Origin: Desulfobacula sp.
GTDB lineage: Bacteria; Desulfobacterota; Desulfobacteria; Desulfobacterales; Desulfobacteraceae
Reading direction: 5' to 3'
DNA length: 56,082 nucleotides
Assembly: GCA_018645325.1 (NCBI GenBank)
Contig: JABGOU010000024.1
Location: forward strand, 1 to 56,082
In this document: positions 15,258-22,352 of the stretch, piece after piece
Layout: each line of letters opens with the position of its first letter
Numbering within the stretch: position 1 is the first letter of the stretch
Position numbers and translations under genes: made by a program
The notes under the pieces: model-generated
Told to the model about the DNA's origin: nothing
The model's database searches: none
What the model saw: only the letters and a program-made list of their open reading frames with translations

Positions 15258-16040
15258 TTATTGTTTTTTTCTGCTAACTCCTGCGAGACCGAGAAGACCA
15301 AGACCGAAAAGGAGCATTGTGGCAGGTTCTGGGACCGGGTTTGGGCCAGGAAGCGTTCCCCCCCGCTCGGGAGACAAGTGAAATCCTAATCCATAACCCT
15401 GGATATCTGATATGAGGGCGTCTATATCGCTTTGTTCAAATTGGCCAAACATGAATTCGAATGCCATTGGAATGTTGCTGGCCAAGCTATTAGTAGTGTC
15501 ATATCCCAGGACGTCGATGACATAGTCTACGGAATCTTTATAAATTGCTTCTCCCCAGGGAGTGTCTATAGTAGTAAATTCATTATTAGAATAATCTAGA
15601 TCGACAATTGTTCCTTTTTTCTTATCTTTCTTATCTTTCTTATCTTTCTTATCTTTCTTATCCGCAGTGCCCCCCCCGATGACAAGCTTTTCGCTTCCTG
15701 TCATTTTACTAAAGGATCCATCAGAAGTACCATACAGGGCTGCTTCGTCGGCTGTAAATCCGTTTCCCCAAATCATGTTTTTTGCTTCAAGTGGTGCTGC
15801 CAGGTATAGGTAAAAGTTACCGCCGCTGCTTTCCCAATACCCGGTTGTCGTTTGGCCCCCTTCAGGGAATTTACTATCTTTACCGTGCCCGTTGTACCAG
15901 CCTGATGTAAATGAATTATTATATTCATTAAGGCCCAAAAAACCATCCACTGTGATCGCAAGAACAGATGTCTGTGTAGTTGCTATAAATATCATGATGT
16001 AAAATATGATTGTAATGAATGATGTTAAATATTTTTTCAT
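15258..16040 (-). CDS. PEP-CTERM sorted exported protein with DKK repeats
   Basis: A 260-residue exported protein. The N-terminal signal peptide (MKKYLTSFITIIFYIMIFIA) ends near VLA. The C-terminus PVPEPATMLLFG, a hydrophobic helix and SRKKQ form a PEP-CTERM sorting signal, cut by an exosortase and linked to extracellular polysaccharide export. Between them lies a secreted domain with no recognised family, interrupted by five DKK repeats. ATG 16040 is chosen because GGAGA precedes it and it begins a normal signal peptide. Single gene with its own terminator, divergent from the two-component system. No exosortase gene is in the window. Confidence 0.85.
   Translation of the reverse strand: MKKYLTSFITIIFYIMIFIATTQTSVLAITVDGFLGLNEYNNSFTSGWYNGHGKDSKFPEGGQTTTGYWESSGGNFYLYLAAPLEAKNMIWGNGFTADEAALYGTSDGSFSKMTGSEKLVIGGGTADKKDKKDKKDKKDKKKGTIVDLDYSNNEFTTIDTPWGEAIYKDSVDYVIDVLGYDTTNSLASNIPMAFEFMFGQFEQSDIDALISDIQGYGLGFHLSPERGGTLPGPNPVPEPATMLLFGLGLLGLAGVSRKKQ
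15620..15663 (-). repeat. 9-bp tandem repeat coding Asp-Lys-Lys
   Basis: Five near-perfect copies of GATAAGAAA on the coding strand encode consecutive DKK units within the PEP-CTERM protein. Slippage would change length in steps of three residues without frameshift. Confidence 0.9.
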
Positions 16041-16468
16041 TGTTAAAATCTCCGATAAAAACTCAATTTTAATACTCACGTCAAATTAAAAAGTTATATT
16101 TAGTTATTGCATTGATTATGCCAACATATGAATATTTTCTATTTTTATGTGTTAGTATGTGTAATGCCGTACAGAATGGGCCATGCCGGGATTTTTTAAA
16201 TCATGATCTTTCCAATTATAGTTTACCTTCAAATTATGAAATAAATGTAATAAAATTCTATGAAATTCATTATATAAAATGTTACCTTTTTTACATAATT
16301 ATTGGAGAAATATAATATTCAGGCAACTGGATATTTTTTTTGTCAACATGGAATATTCTTCAGACCTGCTGTCGGTTAAGATATACAAACATCCATATAA
16401 TCCCATTGATTTGTATTAACAAAGCATTATACTGTCTTTAATAAAAAGATAAAAAAAGGAGCACGATC
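16041..16468. other. Divergent intergenic region
   Basis: About 430 AT-rich bases between the PEP-CTERM gene and the response regulator. No gene is supported. TATAAT at 16396-16401 is a candidate -10 for the plus strand without a clear -35, and AGGAG precedes the regulator ATG at 16469. The region should hold promoters for both directions, but I cannot define them. Confidence 0.5.
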
Positions 16469-17143
16469 ATGAGAATCCTTGTAGTTGAAGATGATCTAAA
16501 AATTGCGGAATTTGTTTCCAAGGGCCTTAAGTCATCCGGATTTGCAGTAGATCATGCCGCAACAGGAACTCAGGGGCTTGAAATGGCTTTTGCTGCGCCT
16601 TATGATACACTGGTGGTGGATATTATGCTGCCTGAACTGGACGGTATTTCCTTAATCAAAAAAATCAGAATGGAAAAGAACAATACGCCTGTGATTATTC
16701 TAAGTGCCAGGGATAGGGTGGATGACCGGGTTAAAGGCCTTCACGCCGGTGCTGATGATTACCTTACTAAACCCTTTGCTTTCTCAGAACTTCTTGCAAG
16801 AATACAGGCACTGATAAGACGGGTTGGAAATGTTACAGACCCTGTGAATCTAAGCTATGCAGACCTGAATCTTGATATTCTTAAACGCCAGGTAAAAAGG
16901 AAAAATCAAATTATTGAACTGCAGCCCCTTGAATTTTCCCTTCTGGAGTATTTGCTGCGCAATAAAGAGAGGGTTGTTTCCAGAACAATGATTATGGAAC
17001 ATGTCTGGGATTATAACTTTGATCCAATGACCAATGTTGTTGAAGCAAGAATATGCCGGCTAAGAGATAAAATAGATAAAGAGTATGAGCCTAAATTGAT
17101 TCATACCGTTCGAGGTGCAGGGTATGTACTGAAGGAAAAATGA
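16469..17143 (+). CDS. OmpR/PhoB-family response regulator
   Basis: 224 residues: an N-terminal receiver domain (EDD at 7-9, phosphoacceptor D51, conserved S-A-R-D, K in LTKPF) and a C-terminal winged-helix DNA-binding domain ending in VVEARICRLRDKID...IHTVRGAGYVLKEK. It closely resembles CusR/CopR-type regulators, which respond to metals or envelope conditions, but the signal is unknown. It overlaps the kinase gene by 4 nt (ATGA). The next plus-strand gene is degP, a possible target. Confidence 0.93.
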   Translation: MRILVVEDDLKIAEFVSKGLKSSGFAVDHAATGTQGLEMAFAAPYDTLVVDIMLPELDGISLIKKIRMEKNNTPVIILSARDRVDDRVKGLHAGADDYLTKPFAFSELLARIQALIRRVGNVTDPVNLSYADLNLDILKRQVKRKNQIIELQPLEFSLLEYLLRNKERVVSRTMIMEHVWDYNFDPMTNVVEARICRLRDKIDKEYEPKLIHTVRGAGYVLKEK

Positions 17144-18546
17144 ATTTTAAATTATTTAATACAATTGCTTTTAAATTAACACTCTGGTTTACAGGAATAT
17201 TTACCATCTGTTCAGGCTTTGCCTTTGTCTTATTCTATTTTCTTGCCACTCAGACCATCCTGGGTCAGGTTGACCAGGAACTTATGGATAATGCATCTAA
17301 ATTTTCTGCTATTATTCGCAGAAACGGCCTTGTGGGTGCAAGGGAGCTTGCTGTGGTGGAAGCCCAGGCTGCCGGAGAAAAAGCTATATTTTTCAGGCTT
17401 TTATATCCAACAGGAGAAGTGTTTGCATCTTCTCACATGTCTTATTGGGAAAAGGTTCATGTGAGTAAGGAGGGTTTGCAGACTCTTCTTGTGAAGAAAA
17501 ACCCCATATTTGAGACCATTCTCATTCCTTCAACCAGACAAAAAGCAAGGATTCTTTACAGTTATGTTGCAAACAATGCCATTTTACAAACAGGAATAGC
17601 AATGGATTTTCCTGGTAAATTTTTATTGGCATTTAAAAAAGTTTTTATCTCTGCAATGGGTTTTATCATCATTTTTTCTGCAGTATCTGGCTGGCTTTTG
17701 ATTAGAAAAACTTTGTCTGGTGTGAAAACCATAACAAAAACAGCACAAAATATTACCGGCAAAAGCCTTGAAGCAAGGGTCACACAAACCGGCAATAAGG
17801 ATGAGCTTGATCATCTGGCCATTACTTTTAATGCCATGCTGGACAGAATAGAAGAACTTGTAAAAAGTATCAGGGAGATGAGTGACAATATTGCCCATGA
17901 TTTAAAAACTCCCATTGCACGAATCAGAGGGTTTGCAGAGCTATCGCTTATTCATGAGGAAAATATAGACGACTTTCGCGCCATGGCTGCAAATACCATT
18001 GAAGAATCTGATCGTCTTCTGGACATGATCAACACAATGCTGGTAATTTCCAAGGCTGAAGCAGGAGAGGAAGAATTTGAGTTTAAAACAACTAATCTTT
18101 CCAAAATGATCAAAGAAGCATGTGATCTGTTTGCCCCTTTGGCAGAAGATAAAAATATTGACTTTGATAAAGTCATTGATGACCAGATATTTATTATTGC
18201 AGATACAAAGATGTTTCAAAGGGTAGTTTCCAACCTCTTGGACAATGCAATAAAATACACACCTCAAAACGGACGGATAAATGTTATTGTTCGTCAGGAA
18301 AATCATTATATTACCATTAAAATTGAGGATACGGGAATAGGTATAGATAAAAAATATCTTAAAAAAATATTTCAAAGATTTTACAGGGCTGAATCCTCCA
18401 GGACAACGGCAGGTACAGGCCTGGGTCTGAGCCTTGCCAGAACCATTGTCCGTCAACACAAGGGGGAAATTCAGGTAACCAGCCATCCTGGCAGAGGCTC
18501 TGTTTTTATAATAAGATTACCATATAATAATCCTGGAGTCATTTAA
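17140..18546 (+). CDS. HAMP-type sensor histidine kinase
   Basis: 468 residues. Two membrane helices (about 12-36 and 168-188) enclose a periplasmic sensor of roughly 130 residues. They are followed by HAMP, then a HisKA domain with the phosphorylated H253 in DNIAHDLKTPIARI, and an HATPase domain with NLLDNAIKYTP, DTGIGID and GTGLGLSL. Layout is like the CusS/heavy-metal kinase family. It forms a coupled pair with the upstream regulator. The ligand cannot be predicted from sequence. Confidence 0.93.
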   Translation: MNFKLFNTIAFKLTLWFTGIFTICSGFAFVLFYFLATQTILGQVDQELMDNASKFSAIIRRNGLVGARELAVVEAQAAGEKAIFFRLLYPTGEVFASSHMSYWEKVHVSKEGLQTLLVKKNPIFETILIPSTRQKARILYSYVANNAILQTGIAMDFPGKFLLAFKKVFISAMGFIIIFSAVSGWLLIRKTLSGVKTITKTAQNITGKSLEARVTQTGNKDELDHLAITFNAMLDRIEELVKSIREMSDNIAHDLKTPIARIRGFAELSLIHEENIDDFRAMAANTIEESDRLLDMINTMLVISKAEAGEEEFEFKTTNLSKMIKEACDLFAPLAEDKNIDFDKVIDDQIFIIADTKMFQRVVSNLLDNAIKYTPQNGRINVIVRQENHYITIKIEDTGIGIDKKYLKKIFQRFYRAESSRTTAGTGLGLSLARTIVRQHKGEIQVTSHPGRGSVFIIRLPYNNPGVI

Positions 18547-18591
18547 CCGTCATATTTATGTATTATTATACAATCAAAGGAAGTTTAATTT

Positions 18592-18726
18592 GTAATTGTT
18601 CAGCCCGTTAAAAAAAGTTATCCCCAAAGCCCTGTCTGATGGATATTTGCAGGAGGTTAAGCGAATAGCCTCGAAACAATTATCCATCAGGCAGGGCGGG
18701 TTCAAGCGTAAGAGCTGAATAATTAC
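18592..18726 (+). repeat. MITE-like repeat, copy A
   Basis: A 135-bp element with 13-bp terminal inverted repeats GTAATTRTTCAGC (12 of 13 match) and a strong internal inverted repeat (18630-18645 with 18681-18696, 15 of 16). A second copy lies in opposite orientation at 37892-38025. Both are intergenic. This copy lies between the kinase stop and degP, so it could end the upstream transcript or affect degP expression. Confidence 0.85.
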
Positions 18727-18755
18727 TTTAATTTTAACATTTATAGGAGGTTGTG

Positions 18756-20174
18756 ATGAGACTGAAATATAAAATAATTTTTACCATTATTATGGTTTGC
18801 CTTTTGTCCCTGCCCGTTATGGCAAAAACTAATCAGAACACTACAAGGATGGTACCGGTAAGTTTTGCCGAGCTTGCCAAACAGGTAAGGCCCGGTGTTG
18901 TAAATATACAAACACAAAAACTTATCAAAGGAGGAGGAAGAGTTTTTAAGCATTTTTTTGGTCAGCCATTTGGCGGGAACCCAAATCAACTTGATGATTT
19001 TTTAGCACCTTTTTTTAATCAAATGCCTAAGGACAGAAAAGAAAGCAGCCTGGGTTCAGGTTTTATTATCAGTGATGAAGGATATATTGTCACCAATAAC
19101 CACGTGATTAAAGATGCAGATCAAGTTAAGGTTATTTTACATGACAATACCGAATATGAAGCCACAATAATTGGAACAGATCCCATTACTGATCTGGCCC
19201 TTATTAAAATTAAGGCAAAGAATCTGGTGCCTTTAAAATTTGGAAGTTCGTCTGAAACCGAAGTTGGATCATGGGTGGTTGCCATCGGCAGCCCCTTTGG
19301 CCTTGAACAAACTGTTACTGCCGGGATTGTCAGTGCAAAGGGAAGAATTCTCGGATCCGGGCCATATGACGATTTCATTCAGACTGATGCATCTATTAAC
19401 CCAGGAAATTCAGGCGGCCCCTTGTTAAACCTTGATGGAGAAGTCATTGGTATTAATACAGCCATTGTTAAGTCAGGTCAGGGCATAGGGTTTGCAATCC
19501 CTTCTGATCTTGCAACGGGCATTATTGATCAATTGATAGAACAAAAAACAGTTTCCCGTGGATGGATGGGCGTGGCCATTCAAAATGTTACAAAAGAGCT
19601 TGCAAAATATTATGATATCAAAGAAACCAAAGGTGTATATGTTGCAAAGGTGTTTGAGGGAGATCCTGCAGATAAGGCAGGCATTAGAATCGGGGATGTT
19701 ATCATTTTAATCAATGACAAACAAATTGATTCTTCAAGGGATCTTACCTTAACCATTGGCAGTTCATCAGTCGGTGAAACTGTTAAAGTCAAGTTGATCC
19801 GTGACGGTAAAGAAAAAGTGGTAAAGGTTAAACTTGCCAAAAGGCCGGATCAGGATACTGAGACAAAAGAAATAATTGATGGATATGATCCTTTAGGATT
19901 CAGGCTAAAACAGATGGATTCAGATATAGCAAAAAAGCTTGGTTTTCCTGAAGATATCAGAGGTCTTGTTGTCATTGATATAGAATCCGGCAGCCAGGCC
20001 TCAAAAACAGATGTGCGGCAGGGAGATCTTTTAATAGAGGTGAACCGCCATAAAATGACCACGATTGAAGGTTATGGGAAGTATCTGGACCAGACTAATA
20101 AAGGTGGAGTGCTTCAACTTCTTTTTAGAAGAGGTAACAGCCATGTATTTGTTGTGAGTTTTGAAAAACCATAA
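18756..20174 (+). CDS. degP: Periplasmic DegP/HtrA serine protease
   Basis: A 472-residue protease-chaperone with a signal peptide (cleavage near VMA at about 23). The catalytic triad is H116 (TNNHVI), D146 (ITDLAL) and S219 (NPGNSGGP). Two PDZ domains follow (about 260-350 and 375-465), as in DegP/DegQ. It degrades or refolds damaged periplasmic proteins. ATG 18756 is preferred to GTG 18753 for spacing from AGGAGG. It lies downstream of a two-component system and upstream of PpiD and an M16 protease: an envelope quality-control neighbourhood. Confidence 0.95.
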   Translation: MRLKYKIIFTIIMVCLLSLPVMAKTNQNTTRMVPVSFAELAKQVRPGVVNIQTQKLIKGGGRVFKHFFGQPFGGNPNQLDDFLAPFFNQMPKDRKESSLGSGFIISDEGYIVTNNHVIKDADQVKVILHDNTEYEATIIGTDPITDLALIKIKAKNLVPLKFGSSSETEVGSWVVAIGSPFGLEQTVTAGIVSAKGRILGSGPYDDFIQTDASINPGNSGGPLLNLDGEVIGINTAIVKSGQGIGFAIPSDLATGIIDQLIEQKTVSRGWMGVAIQNVTKELAKYYDIKETKGVYVAKVFEGDPADKAGIRIGDVIILINDKQIDSSRDLTLTIGSSSVGETVKVKLIRDGKEKVVKVKLAKRPDQDTETKEIIDGYDPLGFRLKQMDSDIAKKLGFPEDIRGLVVIDIESGSQASKTDVRQGDLLIEVNRHKMTTIEGYGKYLDQTNKGGVLQLLFRRGNSHVFVVSFEKP

Positions 20175-20195
20175 TTATTGATTCTTTTTTATGGA

Positions 20196-20271
20196 TGGTG
20201 GAGCTGAGGGGGATCGAACCCCTGACCTTACGGCTGCCAGCCGTACGCTCTCCCAGCTGAGCTACAGCCCC
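20196..20271 (-). tRNA. tRNA-Ala, anticodon GGC
   Basis: On the minus strand a 76-nt cloverleaf is visible. The acceptor GGGGCTG pairs with CAGCTCC (one G-U). The D arm is GCTC...GAGC, the anticodon stem TACGG/CCGTA with loop CTGGCAG and anticodon GGC, and the T arm contains GGTTCGATCC. CCA is encoded at the 3' end. It would decode GCC and GCU. Confidence 0.97.
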
Positions 20272-20288
20272 ACGGTAAAAGCACTACT

Positions 20289-20317
20289 TAAATAATAGAT
20301 TGAACCTGATGTGTCAA
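20289..20317 (-). promoter_or_regulatory. Probable tRNA-Ala promoter
   Basis: On the minus strand TTGACA (20317-20312), 17 bp, then TATTTA (20294-20289), about 18 bp before the mature 5' end. The -35 is perfect and the -10 weak. A 6-bp stem CCATAA/TTATGG followed by TTTTT just past the 3' end could terminate it. Confidence 0.45.
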
Positions 20318-20452
20318 CAAAAAATTGTGTATAAATCCATTAAAGTCATGATTTGAACGAATAAACATTGACACATGGTTTTATGAAAAGATATTATATT
20401 ACTTTTGTTTAATTAAATATTTTTATATTTTACAGGAGTTAAGGAGAAAGTG

Positions 20453-22345
20453 ATGCTGCGTTACTTGCGTGAAAATACCGGAAACTGGATCATTAAAATA
20501 TTTCTTGGGATTATTGTCGTTGTATTTGTGTTTCTCGGTGTGGGATCATTTGGATCTAAGAGAAATGATTCTATTGCAACCATAAATGATGAATCAATTA
20601 CCATAAAGGAATATCAGCAGGCTTATAAAACCATTGTTGATCAGATGCGGGCAAGATTTGGAAAAAATTTGAATGATGATATTTTGAAAATGTTTAATGT
20701 AAAGCAACAGGCGCTGGATTCATTAATCGAACAAAAACTGGTTTTAGCGCAAGCTGATAAACTGGAAATCAATGTTTCTGAAAATGAACTTCAAGAAAGT
20801 CTGCTATCCATTAAAGCCTTTCAAAAAGATGGCAGGTTTGATTTGGATCAGTATAAAAAGGTTTTAAGCTTGAATTCTTTAAATCCTGAAATTTTTGAAT
20901 ACAACCAGCTCAATGCAATAAGACAGCAAAAAGTTAAAGACATTGTATTTAGTACTGTTAATATATCAGATTTTGAAGCAAGGGACTGGTATGTATACAA
21001 TAATACAGAAACAGCAGTAGATTACATGCTGTTTGACCCAAGTGGCTATTCTGATATTCTTCCTGATGAAGAGCAGATCAAAGCGTTTTATGATGAAAAT
21101 AAAGAAAACTATAAATCTGAACTCAGAGTTAAATCAGTATATTTAAAATTTTCACCAGAAGATTACAAAGATAAAATAAAGGTCACTGATGCAAATATCA
21201 AAGATTTTTACGAACAAAATCCGGAACAATTTAAAACACCTCAAAAAGTTGAAGCAAGGCATATATTAATTAAAGTTGCAGAAGATGCAGAAGAAGAAAA
21301 AGTTAATGAAGCCCAAAAAAGAGCACAGGATATTTTTGATATGGCTTCAAAAGGTCAGGATTTTGAACTGCTTGCTAAAGAATATTCAGAAGGCCCTTCA
21401 AAGGATAAAGGAGGATATCTGGGTATATTTGAAAAGCAAAGCATGGTGAAACCTTTTGCAGATAAGGCGTTTTCCATGAAAGAAGGTGAAATAAGTAATC
21501 CTGTAAGAACAATTTTTGGCTGGCACATTATCAAACTTATGGCTAAATTTGATGCTTCTGTCCAGACGATGGCCATGGCATCAGAAACTATAAAAAAGGA
21601 ACTAGAACAGCAGGAAATGCAGAATATGGCCTATTATAAGGCAGGCGAAGCATTTGATGCAGTGATTGATGGGGATGATTTTGAACAGGTAGCCCTTATT
21701 GCCAACAAAAAACTTGTTTCAACCAAAGATTTTGACATAAATGGCAACGGGCTTGAAATTGAAGATAATAAAGGTTTTGCAAATGAGGCTTTCAGCCTTA
21801 CTCTGGATACTATAAGTGATGTAAAAGAAATTGGAGACTCATATTATCTCATCAAGGTTGTCAAAAAGATTGACCCTGAATTTCAGAACCTTGATCTTGT
21901 TTCCGAGAAGGTCTTAAAGGATCTTACACTAACACTTCAAGTAAAACAGGCAAAAGAAGATGCCCAATTGATTATAGATAAAATCAGTGATGGAAAAACA
22001 TTGGAACAGCTGGCCAGGGACCACGAGTTAAGCCTTAAATCCACAAAATTTTTCAAAAGAAATACCAAAGTTGAAGAAGTTGGGAATTCTCCTGAATTTA
22101 TCAAGGCAAGTTTTTCATTAAATAAAACAAATAAAATTCATCCTGAAATAATTGAAGTATCATCAAAGTATTATATTCTCGGATTTAAAGAAAAAAAATC
22201 TCCTGAAGAAGATGAAATTTTAGAAAATATAAAAACTATTAAAAGTGAAATCAGTGCAAGTAAGCAGTCTCAATACTATCAAGCATGGATCAACGAATTG
22301 AAAAATAACAGTAAAATCAATTTTGATCCTGAAATCTTAAATTAA
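20453..22345 (+). CDS. ppiD: PpiD-like membrane-anchored peptidyl-prolyl isomerase/chaperone
   Basis: About 630 residues. A single N-terminal membrane helix (WIIKIFLGIIVVVFVFLG) anchors a periplasmic SurA-N-like chaperone domain. A parvulin domain lies at about 255-365 (VEARHILIKV, SEGPSKDKGGYLG, IFGWHIIKL), followed by a C-terminal chaperone part. PpiD-family proteins help outer-membrane and exported proteins fold near the Sec translocon. ATG 20453 is 6 nt after AAGGAG. The M16 protease gene follows 7 bp after the stop. Confidence 0.92.
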   Translation: MLRYLRENTGNWIIKIFLGIIVVVFVFLGVGSFGSKRNDSIATINDESITIKEYQQAYKTIVDQMRARFGKNLNDDILKMFNVKQQALDSLIEQKLVLAQADKLEINVSENELQESLLSIKAFQKDGRFDLDQYKKVLSLNSLNPEIFEYNQLNAIRQQKVKDIVFSTVNISDFEARDWYVYNNTETAVDYMLFDPSGYSDILPDEEQIKAFYDENKENYKSELRVKSVYLKFSPEDYKDKIKVTDANIKDFYEQNPEQFKTPQKVEARHILIKVAEDAEEEKVNEAQKRAQDIFDMASKGQDFELLAKEYSEGPSKDKGGYLGIFEKQSMVKPFADKAFSMKEGEISNPVRTIFGWHIIKLMAKFDASVQTMAMASETIKKELEQQEMQNMAYYKAGEAFDAVIDGDDFEQVALIANKKLVSTKDFDINGNGLEIEDNKGFANEAFSLTLDTISDVKEIGDSYYLIKVVKKIDPEFQNLDLVSEKVLKDLTLTLQVKQAKEDAQLIIDKISDGKTLEQLARDHELSLKSTKFFKRNTKVEEVGNSPEFIKASFSLNKTNKIHPEIIEVSSKYYILGFKEKKSPEEDEILENIKTIKSEISASKQSQYYQAWINELKNNSKINFDPEILN

Positions 22346-22352
22346 GATCCAT

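Noticed and set aside
15620-15663. CRISPR or other repeat array
   Set aside because: The repeat is 9 bp, contiguous without spacers and in frame inside a protein gene.
16112-16315. 67-codon plus-strand open frame upstream of the response regulator
   Set aside because: Low-complexity AT-rich sequence, poor ribosome binding site and no recognisable domain; likely chance.
20196-20271. Genomic-island attachment site at the tRNA gene
   Set aside because: No integrase and no direct repeat of the tRNA 3' end were noticed; flanking genes look like ordinary envelope genes.
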